Notes: generated by a model not told the origin, from the sequence alone. Positions 1-12,270 are shown, counted from the first letter of the stretch. The stretch is 64,000 bases of DNA from Ehretia macrophylla (GCA_037974665.1 CM075764.1:120590325-120654324); one strand, 5' to 3'. Translations and numbers: made by a program.

Positions 1-2969
1 GACAGAGTCTCCCTTGTACCGTGGACATTCAAAAAACCTGTAAACATACAATTCAAGCCACAAAACAATAGGAACATCATTTCTATTTAAAAAATCCCAA
101 CTTCAAGGCCATCTAAGCCTTAAGCAAGACATAGAAAACACACCCAAGCATGCACTTAACAATCCTTAAAACATTGTCCCTTTTAATCCGCTTATCATAC
201 CATTCTATATTAACCATTAGACTTTCTTATGAACTAAAGCTAAACAACTGTTAACTTTCATTAACACACAAGCAAGCAGCATAAAGGAAAGTAAGGATAA
301 ACTATTACAATCTACCATTCAAGCCATACATTAACCTAACTATTACAATTTTTCAACAACTCCAAATATAAATACAAACCTATAGGCACAAAATAGAACA
401 AGACATAATACAAGCAAAATCTTCTACAATTTAGCAGGCAAACACTCCAATCTCAAGCAATAGCACACAGCAACCAAGGCCATTCTTCCAACTGCTCCAC
501 CTGAAACATGTTTAGCGAGGTATGAGCAATCACTATTGCTCAGTGAAGGATAAGGTCTACCGGGGACGTGCAATGCAGCAGATAACTCAATAGGCATTTA
601 AAACAACTAAGGAACAATCAAAATAACAAGTTACCACACATTAAAAATGATATGTTTTACTTATTCTTCAATCACGAACCACGAGCCACGAACTGAAATC
701 CCGATGTAATAAGGGCACTATTATCGATAAGCCGGTATTCCCTTATAACTCCAAAATAGGTGTACTCCGGATGTACCCTGAAATCCTACGACCCAACTCT
801 CCCTGGGTGGCATCCCAAGCGAGAGAGGGACTGGGTAACCATGGTAGCTGAGGTATACCGGCAAGCCCGATGCCACCCGGTTTTCACGACACTACCATGC
901 CTAATTGGTTGCGCAACCACGATGCAATGCACTCAAAATGATAACACTAGAATACATCAATAAACACATGATTGAGAGACAACAAAGTAGGTTGCCCTCA
1001 CACACAATATATAGACAATAAGTGTACATAATCTAAGTACAAGTAAGTAAACTATTATGCACATAAGGATGAAGTCTCCCTCAACTGGAATTAAGCCAAG
1101 CACGCATGAGAATAGCTCCGATTTACTTCAACTTTCCCGAATTAGCTCAAGTATGTAACCCTAGGGTGTTCATATAAGTTTAGCAATTAATTATATCAAT
1201 TCCAACTTAACTCTTACTTAACTCAACCCTACAACATTAGAAGCTAGACTTATGATCACTTATTCACACAAATTCATAACCCACACACAATTGAACTACA
1301 AGGTTCACCTTACTATATCATTAGTCAATATAGAAGATTTAAAAGTATCAAATACCATCAAGTTAAGATTATAAGTTATAAATTTCAATTACTCTTATTT
1401 ACAGCAATAAATAATCATATAACTAGATGAGCTATTCTTATAATCCCACTCACTTAGCATACAATGTTTATTACAATTTAATCTTAACAAAGTACAAGTA
1501 ATATAAACATTATAACAAGTTATAAGCATTAAATATGAAAATAACTATACGAACACTAAGGGGTCAATGTCCGATGATCATGAAACTTCATGAAATGCTC
1601 ACAAATGTCAAACAATAACATATAAAGGCAAGATATACAAGCACCAAAGCTAATTTAAAGGCTAAGCATGAAAACCCCGAGTTTCCCTTTTGTTATCCTA
1701 AGTCATTTAACTCCAAACCGAAGGTTATGACTCAAGATTCACCAACTAACTATTCTAATGTTCTAGTTACACATTATGGCACACTTAGAATCCTTTAAAT
1801 CATTCATTAACCCGTATTAACCACAAAAGCCCCGATTATCCCTTTGTGCATTTGTACTACAAGTATCTTAATCAAAGCTCAACTAAGAGTTAGAAACACA
1901 CATTTAGTCCCTACTTACCCTAAGAATACCAAATATATCAACCAAATTCACTTGGATTTACGTTTGACCCCAAACCCCTTTGTAACTCAAACCGTTTTCC
2001 TTCCAAACTCATGTTATGATTCTAGATTCGTGAGTGGTCTATTCCATGCTTCTAGTTAAACCATTAGACACCCTTAGGACCTTCGAAGTTTCTCAAATAC
2101 CCACGTTTAGCACTAAAGTCCCAATTTTTCTCTTTTGACTTTGTACTATACGTACCTCATTCGGGACTCAAATGGAGGCTAGCAAAGCTTAATTAGGTCG
2201 TAAATAGCCTAGGATTACTAAATGTGGAGGCCAATTCAATCCGGATTCGCGATAACCCCGAAACCTCTTTCTAAAAGTTGGCTATTTCATTCTTTTGTTA
2301 GGTTATGAGCAATTAAATATTATGGGGCCTTTACACTACTTTCATTAACATCTAAAACACCTATTAGGATCATTGATTCAAGCTACAAAGTCCAATTTCA
2401 CAAAACCCTAACATTCCCGTCACTATTCATGCCAAATATTCAACGAGCAATTTCAACCGATTAAACTACTAAACAATAGCATAAATTAGGTCTCTACTAC
2501 TTATATATAACATACATAAGCATATTTGAGCATTGCATTAGCATTTAAGAGTAAAACAAGAAATTCAAGAAAGTTGTCACATTTTTGAAATGTAAAAATA
2601 GGTATGAAATCCTTCACCTATTGCGCGTAGGAGCTCCTAGGAGGCTAGTAGACACCCTAAACCACTTGCACCTAGCTTGGCTTGGCTTGGAATGAGGATT
2701 TGTTGAGCAAAAAAACTCTATTTCTTCTCCTATGCTATTCTCGGATTTGTTTCAGTGTTTCAGCATGCTCTCTCTTTTTTTGTTTTTTTTTTTGTTTTAT
2801 GAGCTTAATATGTGTATATGTTGAGTATTTAAATGGGGGATTAAGTTGGTGAGTTTATTGCCTACTAAAATGAGCCTAGTCAACTTAAAAACGAGTCTAA
2901 TGCGCATAAATTAAGTTAGCTAACTAAAACATAATGTTTCATACGTAACACTATTCATTAGCTTTAACA
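1..2969 (-). repeat. non-coding repeat-like DNA, possible LTR/UTR of a retroelement
   Basis: No convincing protein is encoded on either strand. The texture (long unstructured AT-rich sequence with islands such as 520-960 holding many CG and CCGG steps) resembles the LTR or untranslated part of a large plant Ty3/Gypsy element read on the minus strand. Two loosely similar segments, near 1830-1890 and 2120-2180 (a stretch like CCCGATT..CCCTTTG followed by TTTGTACTA), suggest internal repetition. Reading minus, a TATATAA stretch occurs near 2500-2510, and the block could end at CA (2968-2969). The boundaries and the family are inference; only the lack of genes is well supported. Confidence 0.3.
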
Positions 2970-3153
2970 AATCATTTTCTAAATGAAGGCTCATATCGCT
3001 TTAAGCTCAAATGCACATTTTTCTCATTCCTATAACAATTAATATGATTTAAGAAAAATGCTAATTCGAAGAAAATAGATAGTTGAAAAACGTAATGAAT
3101 AGTAACCAAGGAAAACAACAAGTAAATGGATAGTGAAAATGCACAAACAGTAG

Positions 3154-3657
3154 ATGAAACAATTAATGAATCATGGCAATGTTCTCGGGCGTCACAGTGA
3201 CGCTTCTTTCTCCATTGATGACAACATTGCAGGCATTGCAATTATCTGTCGAGACCATGATGACGCCTTCATTAATGGATTAGTTTTCACCTTACACTGC
3301 GAATTTCCACAGCAAGCCGAAGCTTTTGCTATCCTCCACGCTCTCAAGTTTGTTGTTCATCACAGTAATCGGCATATCGTCATTGAGACTGATTGCAAAA
3401 AGGTTTTTCATGCTCTCTCATCTAACTGCTCAAAGTGCAATTGGAAAATTGATTCGATCGTTTCCAACCTGAAATCGGAGCTGACTCTCCTCCACAACAT
3501 TCGGATCGATCTTGTTAGAAGAACTGCCAATATAACTTCTGATTAGATTGCTAACCAATCTCGTTTAGGTCTCCTTCCATTTGATTGGTTATCGAATGTA
3601 CCTTACTCGTTTAGCTTACTTCTTGATGCTGACCTATCCGCATCTGGGATAGGCTAA
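3154..3657 (+). pseudogene. RNase H-like domain ORF interrupted by one stop
   Basis: This is the coding part of the LINE tail. The open part starts at an ATG at 3154, but homology-like sequence only begins about ten codons in, so that ATG is probably fortuitous. The acidic residues expected of an RNase H fold are visible: D in SDASF, E in the QAEAF helix and D in IETDCK. The stop at 3544-3546 separates the last 36 codons, which still look coding (FDWLSNVP). Host RNase H-like genes of similar sequence also exist, but the adjacent 3' A-run makes a LINE relic the better reading. Confidence 0.6.
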
Positions 3658-3709
3658 TGTACTGTTTTGTTTCTGATTAATGAAGTTTTCTTATTCCGAA
3701 AAAAAAAAA
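3180..3709 (+). mobile_element. 5'-truncated LINE (non-LTR retrotransposon) tail with RNase H domain
   Basis: The reading frame from about 3180 to 3657 looks like the plant RNase H-like (RVT_3) domain found at the C-terminus of LINE polyproteins. It has an SDASF start, then GIAIICRD, then an acidic E in QAEAFAILHAL, then IETDCK, then a C-terminal tail with ANQSRLG. One in-frame TAG (3544-3546) interrupts it where a W or similar residue would be expected, and the frame then runs on to a TAA at 3655-3657. A short 3' UTR ends in an A-run (3699-3709), as in L1-type elements. There is no reverse transcriptase upstream, so the copy is 5'-truncated and dead. Target duplications were not identified with confidence. 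Confidence 0.7.
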
Positions 3710-3861
3710 GTTCGGATGCAAGTGTTTGTCATATCTTGAAGAATGAGATTTAGGAAGGTCAATTGTTTGACTGATTAATAGTTAGGAAGTTGGATTGCTC
3801 AACTCTACTCTTAGATTAAATGTCTAACATTTCTTTTTAGCTTCTAGACACTCTTTCTTTT

Positions 3862-3960
3862 GATTTTTTTTTTTATACAATTAAGATCGAACACGTAATT
3901 CAAACTCAAAAATCATTAACTATAAATAAGTTACTATTTGACTATTCTATCAACTCTTAT
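3862..3960 (-). mobile_element. SINE copy D of a small local family
   Basis: Read on the minus strand, this starts GAGTTG, continues through TAGAATAGTC, a TTTGAGTTTGAATTACG segment and GTTCGA, and ends ATTGTATA followed by an A-run. The same layout occurs at 24388-24517 (minus), 48899-48997 (plus) and 49345-49455 (plus). The GTTCGA inside a GGTTCGANNCC-like context resembles a tRNA B box, so a tRNA-derived SINE is likely. The 5' half is weaker and no clear A box could be fixed. Confidence 0.5.
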
Positions 3961-4389
3961 ATGTAATTTCCCTAAGTTCCGTGTTGGATAGTACTGTAAC
4001 AGGTTTTATCTTTATATTTCATCTTATGATCCAAAAAAATAGCTTTGTTTTTTTCGTCATGAAAAAAAAGAGATTTAGAAATCACAAATTCGTGGGCATT
4101 TGCGTTCCATAACCATGTCGTCCTAGACAATAATTGGAGAAGACCGAATTGATTATGTTACAAGGAACACTACGTGTGCAATTCACCAATGGATACCCCA
4201 AAATGAGGATTTTCTTTTTCTTCTTTTTCAGGTGGAGGTTGAATGAGTTTGAATTTCACTCATAATGTAGTACTGTTATAAGAGAGATTGAATAGTAGTA
4301 AATTTTTAAAATTTTTATTTCATTATAACTGTACGATCACTTTGTAACTGTTAAATCTTACTTATATTATAATAATATTATGAACAAAA

Positions 4390-4747
4390 TTAATTTTGAG
4401 ATTGAATTAGGAGAAGTAATATGAGTTCAAACCATCGTTTTTGACTACGAGTCTTGCATAGCCTGTCACCCTCCTGGAGAGTATTCTTTATTTGAACACC
4501 GACCTGCTTAATTAACTTCATCAAACCACAGAGCGGTGCTCGTTTTTTCCAATTAAGCGTGGCCAAGTGATCCAACGTGGTGCCCAAGTAGTTTGGCTAA
4601 TTGTGGGCCAAGAAATATTGAATGGTGAAGATCAATTTGTCCACTCTTTACAAGTAGCTTTATTGACTTGTAAGGTAAACCATACAAATCATCAGCTGCA
4701 ATGCTGACAGGAATTTCCGGAATTTCCCCGTATTTCAACAAATGCAT
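4390..4747 (-). pseudogene. possible frameshifted gene fragment, family not recognised
   Basis: Two overlapping minus-strand frames, 4747 to 4553 (64 codons) and 4587 to 4390 (65 codons), have amino-acid use unlike the AT-rich surroundings (for example GEIPEIPVSIAADDLYG and RLCKTRSQKRWFE). They overlap as if a single coding segment had suffered a frameshift near 4560-4590. I do not recognise the family and see no splice-site context. It could be a captured exon or a chance pair of frames. Confidence 0.25.
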
Positions 4748-4810
4748 TAGTGCATGCGTTAGGATATACTATTACACAGGAAAAAAAGCAAAGAATTCTT
4801 GTTATTAAGG

Positions 4811-5139
4811 GTTAAAATTTATAATTTTTGAATTATATGAATATTTTTTGTTTAATAGGGGCTAATTAATTTTTTAAACTAAAAATACATAGATATTTAC
4901 TTTTTTTTTCAAAAAATACATAAAAATTTTAATATTTTTATAGGCTAATGGGGGCTAAAATCCATAATTTTTGAACTATACGAGTACTTTTATTTTTCAG
5001 TGGGGACTAATTAATTTTTTTTAACTAAAACTATATAGATATCTAATTTTTTTTTTAAAAATATATAAAAATTTTAACGTTTTTATAAATCAGTGAAAGT
5101 TGTAACCCCTACTGACTTTTACGTGCCTCCACCACTGCC
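4811..5139 (-). repeat. tandemly duplicated MITE-like element (two ~143-bp units)
   Basis: The unit beginning GTTAAAATTTATAATTTTTGAA at 4811 recurs as GCTAAAATCCATAATTTTTGAA at 4954. Both units continue with a GGGGCTAATTAATTTTTT / GGGGACTAATTAATTTTTTTT block and a TACATAAAAATTTTAA / TATATAAAAATTTTAA block. The second unit runs on to a terminus reading GCCTCCACCACTGCC (5124-5139). In reverse complement that half matches the element at 45454-45667 (AGTGG.GGAGG..., then GTTGCAACT/GTTACAACT, then GTTAAAA(A)TTTTTAT, then TTAGTTAAAAAAAATTAATTA). It is therefore a dispersed short element with one internal tandem duplication here. Confidence 0.6.
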
Positions 5140-5683
5140 ATTGCACTTTTAAAATTTTAATTAAATACAAGTGTAAGGTCGAAATAATATATATAGAAGG
5201 ATAATAGCGATTTCTACTCTAATATAGTATCTACGCATCCATTAAGAGTTGATTGTGTATGAATAACCAGATTATCGGAAATAACAATTGCCTGTCATCA
5301 AGCTGGAAGGATCCCAAAAATCTCTTGCTACAGTAGATAACATTTGCATCCAGCTGTGACTCTGGAACTGCACCATAAAGAAAGAGAATAAATTTTATGT
5401 TACGAGAATATATTTATGATCAAGATAATCAAGTTTATAGGTTTCAGAATAATAAGAATAAGATCAAGGATTTAATAACTACTACATTTATCGGTAATTT
5501 TGAATTTGTTATTTGGAACGACCATCGGTTTGAAGTTTTTTCTTTAAGGTCAACTTAATCTTCAGGTTAAATATGGCCCTGACATATCTAATAAGGATAT
5601 ATAATCCAAGAATTCAAGGAAATAATGAACCTTTTCCATCTTCTTTGAACTAGGTCTTTACACACACAAACACACAGAGAGAA

Positions 5684-5818
5684 CCAATTATTTCGTAGCT
5701 GAAATTTTCACTACACCCAGTCAACTAACAATGATTCTCTATTTTCTTTAGTGGTATCCAATTATTTGTAGCTGAAATTTTCACTGCCTCTAGTCAACTA
5801 ACAATGATTCACTATGCT
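5684..5818. repeat. two-copy tandem repeat, ~74-bp period
   Basis: CCAATTATTTCGTAGCTGAA at 5684 recurs as CCAATTATTTGTAGCTGAA at 5758. Both are followed by ATTTTCACT.C...AGTCAACTAACAATGATTC, so about 60 bp is nearly identical. This is a simple local duplication with no coding content. Confidence 0.75.
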
Positions 5819-6049
5819 CTTATGTTCAATGTCACTAAAGTGAGGGGCTAATGCTGCCTTTTTTACATACTTACATATTTCTTCATGCCAGTGTTCATAT
5901 AGAAATACACTTCAACTGTTTGAGGGGTATAAAATTTAGATTTTCATCTATGCAGAATTGAAACATGACCGAAATTTCCCTGCATCTAATCCAAATGCTA
6001 GATACTTTTCCATGTAAAAACTCAATAAAGGTCTTAGGAGCCCAAAATC

Positions 6050-6215
6050 TCAAGCCCGTAGACAAAATTAGTGTTGTAGGTATAAAAATTAATTATCGAA
6101 CTTGTAGCTCTAGGGTCGTAGGCAAAACTAGTGTGACATAAAAAATAATTATTTGATCCCCAGACAAGATTAGTATTATAAGCATAAGAAATAATTACTT
6201 GGATCCTAAATCAAT
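6050..6215. repeat. three diverged ~55-bp tandem units
   Basis: The core GTAGACAAAATTAGTGTTGTAG is followed by two diverged copies, GTAGGCAAAACTAGTGTGACAT and CAGACAAGATTAGTATTATAAG. Each leads into ATAA.AATAATTA and then a TCGAAC, TTGATCC or TTGGATCC ending. Confidence 0.5.
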
Positions 6216-7170
6216 TAGACTAAAATAATTAACCCAATTTATTACTTAGATAAGACGTGTTAGTTGGAGATGGTCAAATTTACAATCAGGATGTTAATCA
6301 TTTTGAATAAGGTGAATTTGAGTTCTAAAACATTTATTCTCAATACTATGACACATATTAGTAAATTTGAGATTCAAGATAATCGATACATATAATTTCA
6401 TGGTACCAATTTATGTGATATGTTGTTTTGAAGAGTAAGTCTCGCGCAGAGCTATAAGAATGGTGAAATTGAGGAAATTTCAGTTTAAATAGTGCTTTTT
6501 GATTCCTAAGACAATGTTCTATGTAATTATATGTTATATTCGAATGAACACGTGTATTCATTTGCCATAACTCTTTTTTAATTTTTTTTCGTATTGTATA
6601 ACTTTGATAAGTATAAGATATTTCTTCAATAAATCCTGAGCAATATTAAGTATAAATGATTACAATAAGCGTTTGTGCATGCATATGCAATTAAGAATAT
6701 TGAAATTTTGAATTAGAGTAAGTAATCTAATTAAATATAAAAGTTATTATAATTGTCCAGTTAAGAACTAAAAATATATAAATTAATTAGGGAAAATACT
6801 AACACTGTGCTGAAGATTGGAGATACACTGAAAAGCGTTATGCTAGTGAAATCGAGCATCTTACGTACCTCCACGTAAAAGAAAATTCTAGTGAAAACTT
6901 CCCAATATCATATCTAGCTAGTCAATTAGTAATACTTCAAAATTTTAGAGCAATGATGATAAATCTTAATTTTTTAAGCAACCCCTTCTACATTTGCATG
7001 ACCCTTCTCCTCTAGTACTCTTCTGCAGAAACAAAAAGAATGTTGGTCCTTGAATATATGGTACTGACCCTTTTGTTATTTCTTCATTTATTTGGAAAAA
7101 AGAAAAAGAAAACTATGTGCATATTTTGGAAAAAAATTTGACAAGTAAAGAGGAGAATGGAGGGTAGTTT

Positions 7171-7430
7171 TGTAAATTCATTTCATCAAACTATATACAA
7201 AGCAAGTGATTTACAATTTTACATGCAAAAGGGACAATAGGTAAGAGGAGCTTCTAATTAAAGCAAGCAAATGGATGCAGAGGTGCTTCTAATGAAAGTT
7301 ATAAGCAATATATATAGATGTACTTATAAGTACTTTTTTTTTGTGCTGAATATGTACTTATAAGTACTTGCTTAATTATAATCATTTTTGTAAATTCATT
7401 TCATAAAACTATCTACAAAGCAAGTGTTGG
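7171..7430. repeat. ~45-bp direct repeat, copies ~215 bp apart
   Basis: TTTTGTAAATTCATTTCATCAAAC near 7168 and TTTTTGTAAATTCATTTCATAAAAC near 7386 are both followed by TAT.TACAAAGCAAGTG. Between them the palindromic GTACTTATAAGTAC also occurs twice (near 7319 and 7353). This looks like a local duplication or the debris of a short element. Confidence 0.55.
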
Positions 7431-7969
7431 TAAGCTATGTCAAAAGACCATGTTATTCTATGGGGGTTAAGTTTATGAACAATACTATATATTACCTCAT
7501 ATATAAATGAAAATTTTTTATATAACACCATACAGAGCATTAATAAAAAGATAAAGTTCGAGTAATACATATAATTCTCATAAATTTACTGATGATCACA
7601 TCCCGAAAACTCCACTCCTTAATTTAAAATACCATCAACTACTACTTTACCAACATCATTATATATTATTAGAGAACAACCATTTTGCCATGTGTCGCGT
7701 TCTGAGCATTTGTAAACATTTTTACAAAAAAAATTAAATAATCATATTATTATATACATATATACTTCAAAATTAATTTTGAAATTTGGAAAGGATTTTT
7801 ACAGATTAATATTACCAATAATTATCCTGATCATATTATTTAAATTTATAAATTATATTTGGATAAGACTTCTATCTATTGTAGACTCTATCAAATCTTA
7901 GTTTAAAACTTAAATTAAGCTAATTACTATCAGTAGAATTCTCTTTATTAATAACGTTATTAGATTTTA

Positions 7970-8420
7970 TTTGCAGATACGATTCTTTTTTTTGTCAAAC
8001 TGCAAGTAAGTTTTCACAAACTCTGTTTTCAAGTGGTCTACAATTCTCATCCATAACTCCAACCCCAGGTTATTGTATACTGGTTTTACTTTATCTTTCC
8101 GTTTTAGCTGCAACTATTCTTGATTTTGTTTCATTTTGCCTCCTAAATTCTCTTATTCTCTCTATATATTTTTATTTCATTTTGGTTTCTTTTTCTTCTA
8201 TATCTAACGATTTTTTTTTTTACTGGTCAAACTCCAGGTACGACTCCATTCGACTGGTCTACAGTTCTCATTCCTAACTCCAATAGCAGGTTAGTGTATT
8301 TGATAGTATTATCTTTCTGCTTTAGCTGCAACTGTTCTTTATTTTTTTCATCTTACCTTCTAATTTCTCTTTTTTCTCTAATAACTGATTTTACTTTATT
8401 TTGGTTTCTAAAGTTCAGGC
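7970..8420. repeat. diverged tandem duplication, ~230-bp period
   Basis: The segment from about 7980 (CGATTC then T-run, GTCAAACT, GGTCTACAATTCTCAT, TAACTCCAA, TTTTAGCTGCAACT) is repeated from about 8209 (CGATT then T-run, GGTCAAACT, GGTCTACAGTTCTCAT, TAACTCCAA, TTTTAGCTGCAACT). The open frame at 8294-8587 falls inside the second copy and has no protein features, so I do not call it a gene. Confidence 0.6.
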
Positions 8421-9045
8421 CTTCATCCTTTGAAGCCTTTGGGTTCATTGACAAATTTGATCCCAGTCACAAGGGTTATAAGTTTTTTTTTACGCCTTGC
8501 TCTTCTTCTTGTGCCTTAGTTGTTAATTTTTCTTTATATTATTTAAGTAAATTTGATAGTGTGCGTGTATGTAGGTGCACGCCTTAAAAGTAAAATCATG
8601 TATTTGTGTTTATTTGCTGAATTAGGTTTGTATGTACGTGTATTAAAAGTAAAATCATGCCTCTATTTTATATTGTAACTTGAATGATCTGTGGTAGATC
8701 TCTATTTATGCATATGACATTATTAAGTTATGTGTATATATGCATGCATGTGTTTATTTGTTGAATTATGTTTATATGTACGTGTTTTACATGTATATAT
8801 TGCAGACTTATGCCCGTTTATGTGCGTATTTATATATATATCGATCTTCTATCAATAGAGTCTAGCAAATAGCATTGAAAATAAATCTAACGTGGAACAT
8901 TTCATTAAGTTGGACTTTGCATAAATCCATATGAAAAATCTATTGAGTATCATGTTGTCGTAAATCCATATGAAAAATCCATATGAATTTTGGAATACCA
9001 AAATTGTTAAATTGTGACTTAACTTTTGACATTTTTCTACAAAAC

Positions 9046-10541
9046 TATTGTCCCTAAATTAAACCTAAGAGGGAGGGTGAATTAGGTTATATAGGCAATA
9101 ATACTACTTTTTCGATTAGTCAATATACTAGCAATAATTAATCAAAAATAATCTTAAATAGATATGCATTTTAGCAATATAAAATATGAGTGAGGCAATT
9201 TATCAAACACTTAGTGTGCAGAAAATAATGCAAAGAGAGAGTTGAGAGAAAGAGATTGCAAATCGCGATTTTAGCGTGGTTAGGCCCCGGCCTAATCCAC
9301 GACCTAAGCTTCCCGCTTAGGATTTCAACAATTTTCACTATGGTGGCTCTTGAATTATTGGTGAGTCCACAAACCAACTACAATGGTAGTTCAAACTTTT
9401 ACAATAGAAAACAACTCTTCTCAATACAAAGCTTTCACTCCAACACCTTTGATAAGGAAATCCTTCCTTACAAAGTGTTTAACTTTCTCTTTTGATAAAT
9501 GTTTGAGATTCACAATAAAAGCCCTCTTTTAGGGTAGATGAATACAATAAATGCTTCTCTCTCAATATTGCTCACAAATTCTTGCTCAAGTATAGCTCAA
9601 TGATGATTCAAAGATAAAGATAATGAAAGAACTCAAGAGTAATTGCTTTGAACCAATTCTTTCAAAAATTGCAGTTGAGAGCACTTAATAGAGCTGAAAA
9701 AATGGTGTAATTAATGCTTCCAACGTTCACAAACGACAATATTTTGAATCAGCATTTTTGGCCCGACTAGTCGACCCCTGTTCGCTGGTCGACCGGTCAA
9801 GAGACCCTCGTCCTAACGATCGACCGGTTGCCATGGGGTCGTCCGGTGGAACGAAAACTGCCAAGGTTGGGTTGTAAAAGGTGTTTCTTTTGAACACTTT
9901 TTGTAAAATATTTTTCAAATATTTCAAAACAATATTTGAGAATCATTGTTGAACATATACCATTTGCAAGAACCAAAACCTCAGTCAAGTCCCAACCGGT
10001 ACCCCTTATGACTTCCTTTTCCATCTTTATAACTCCATCTTCATCTACAAAGATCTTCACTTGAATCTTTACAACTTGAGCTTTGTAAAGATCTTGACAA
10101 AATGACACTTGAGCTTGATCATGTTGAGCTCTTCATTTTATCTTCATGATTAGATCATTTGAGCTTGATCAATATCATTCTTCATGAACTTGCTCTTGAG
10201 CTTGTATAACATTGATATTCACAAAGTGCTTTTATCATCTCTTCAATCTTCCTTCCTTAGGACAAGATCTTAGCTAGGGTGATCACATCTTGAATCTTCA
10301 TAGATCTTGACCATTAAAGTACTTTGATCTTCTCGTTGGAGGATGCCTTTTGCTTGATCATTACTTTTCATGAGCATTACTCAAATCCTTATGAGCTTAC
10401 TTAATATGTTGAATATCCTTCAAGCTTTGACTAATTCTCAAACAATAAACTCATTACAATATATGATTATTCAATAAATCAATTTCGTAATCAAGATTTA
10501 GTTATTATCAAAATATAGGATTTAAAGTCTTTAGGCTAACA
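9046..10541 (-). repeat. 3' LTR of the Copia element (left copy)
   Basis: About 1496 bp. It aligns along its whole length with 15844-17378: CTAAGAGGG.., the GCGATTTTAGCGTGGTT block, the CTCACAAATTCTTGCT block, and the shared end TTTAGGCTAACA. It has lost about 33 bp present in the right copy around the GGTCGACCGG palindromes. Its terminal dinucleotide is mutated (TATTG versus TGTTG). Minus-strand frames within it are not genes; an equivalent appears in the other LTR. Confidence 0.9.
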
Positions 10542-12270
10542 ATCTCTCACTTTTTGATGATAACAAAATCTTATACAATGAAGCACAATAAAGTACCATA
10601 ATTTGATATCAAGGTATAAGTAAGATTTTCAAGTGGATGTACACAAAGCTCCCCCTTACTATATGCATATCAAATTTAAATTTTCATGTTCAAGGTTTCT
10701 CCCATAATCTCCCCATATGCTTTCTCATTCTTATGTTCTTTCATTCTTCTCCCCCTTTGGCATCATCAAAGAGAATTAAGCATAGGAGGGGCAAGATAAC
10801 ATCATAATGGGACAATGCACAGATAAGCTCAATAGGATTTTTTCAAAATATCATCTTAATGGGATTTTGAACATTTATCCTTTATGAAAAATAGCACTAC
10901 AAGGCAAAGCTCCCCCCCTGCTAAGTGCATATCATAAAAAAGTATTTTAACTTAAAGCATATGATTCAAGCACAAATTATAATATACATATGATATCATT
11001 GTGTCACTTTTCTATTTGATATCAAGTTCTCAAAGTATTCAAACTCTTCCTGAGAATATGTATAGGTGAAGAAATGATAAACGCATAAAGTCCTCCTTCA
11101 CTATATTGCACAACTCTCCATTTCTTATATTGAATCTTGGTCATAAGATAACATCTCAATGTGATCTTTTCTAAAATAGTACTACAGTGAGATTTTTGGA
11201 AAATAGCAAAACAATGGAATTTCCATGAAAAAGCATCACAATGGTCATTCTCACCAAGTCTCCCCCATACTAAGTGCATAATAAGAATAAAGACTTCCCC
11301 TTTAGATCATGTATCAATCGCATATATCTCTCCCCCTTTGTAATCAACTAAGAAACAATTTTTCACATTAATGAGGTATAAGATATAATATATATGCTTG
11401 TAAGATAACATTTCTTGCTCAAGACTCAAGCATCGTATTGGTTAAACTTACATATATAACATGAAAGCGTTTACGTATATGACTTTACCTTTCTTGAAGC
11501 CTTCATTTTTTTTTTCTCCAAAACTCTTCTTCTTTGATGCATTATTATCATTTTATTATTTTTTATCCCCCATTTTGGTACTCAACCAAAGCATACGACA
11601 CTTCTAGCACAAACAATCTATTTTCTTGTTCACAAGAGCAATGCATAAGGATGATTTCATTCAAACAAATAAGTTTCCCCTTTTTGTAGGCATATCTCAA
11701 TCATATTATCATTGCACGCTATGGGCACAAATCATTTACATACATTGAGATCATTTACATACAACACAAATCATAGCATACAAAATGATTTACATTTCTC
11801 CCCAAAGTACACATCTCTATATAAGCACATGTCATATTTTCTTGCAATCAAGGCTTTCATATATACTATTCTTCTCAATAGATTTATCTCAAGCATGTAT
11901 TTTTCTCACATAAGTATACAACACATGCTAGAACCAAATATCCAATGCATTGTAATGATTATCTATGAAAGTCCATATGCATTGTAAGAAGATGAGATCA
12001 AATGGTTCAAGAATCCAATTCATCATAAAGTCATGATAGACATTTAGTGTGCATGATGGAGTGACATTTGAAATTTTGTGTTTCAATGTTTTAATGGGAT
12101 TTTTAAGACATGATTGAAACAAGCACGCAAGTATATAACAACTCGGGTTTAGGCAATTCAAATTTTCTTTTACAATGCTCTTAATGAGATGATTCGAACA
12201 ACATTTGAATGAGCATATAAGAGCATAAAAATCATCACATTTGGTTTAAAGGCAATTTGGATATAGAAGG
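10542..12270. repeat. 3' untranslated region of the Copia element with repeated C-rich motifs
   Basis: This non-coding internal DNA holds several short copies of a module: CAAAGCTCCCCCTTACTAT (10644), CAAAGCTCCCCCCCTGCTAA (10904) and CCAAGTCTCCCCCATACTAA (11253), each followed by GTGCATA-like sequence. TCTCCCCCTTTG occurs near 10748 and 11330. On the coding (minus) strand these are AGGGGGAG purine tracts like a Copia polypurine tract. I see no gene here. Confidence 0.6.

Larger units (their letters stand above)
3710..4810. other. intergenic; holds a SINE copy and a possible gene fragment
   Basis: Between the LINE tail and the 143-bp tandem repeat there is no intact gene. It contains one minus-strand SINE copy (3862-3960) and a less AT-rich patch at 4390-4747, where two overlapping minus-strand frames give ordinary-looking protein sequence; both are described separately. 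Confidence 0.6.
5140..7170. other. intergenic with small tandem duplications
   Basis: No gene is visible. The longest frames are short and AT-rich. Two local tandem duplications (5684-5818 and about 6050-6215) are listed separately. The rest is unremarkable AT-rich DNA. Confidence 0.6.

Noticed and set aside
760..963. 67-codon frame in a GC-richer island
   Set aside because: No domain, no splice context, set in repeat-like DNA that probably belongs to an LTR or UTR.
8294..8587. 97-codon hydrophobic frame
   Set aside because: T-rich sequence in the second copy of a non-coding tandem duplication; the hydrophobicity is a by-product of T-richness.
7860..8880. Inverted-repeat element bounded by CTTCTATCTATTGTAGACTC and GATCTTCTATCAATAGAGTC
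   Set aside because: The two stretches share short complementary words but do not align as clean terminal inverted repeats, and no target duplication was found.
9797..10108. 103-codon minus frame, with a related 114-codon frame at 16601-16945
   Set aside because: Both lie in the LTRs of the Copia element at the same place, differ by indels, and show no domain. LTR shadow.
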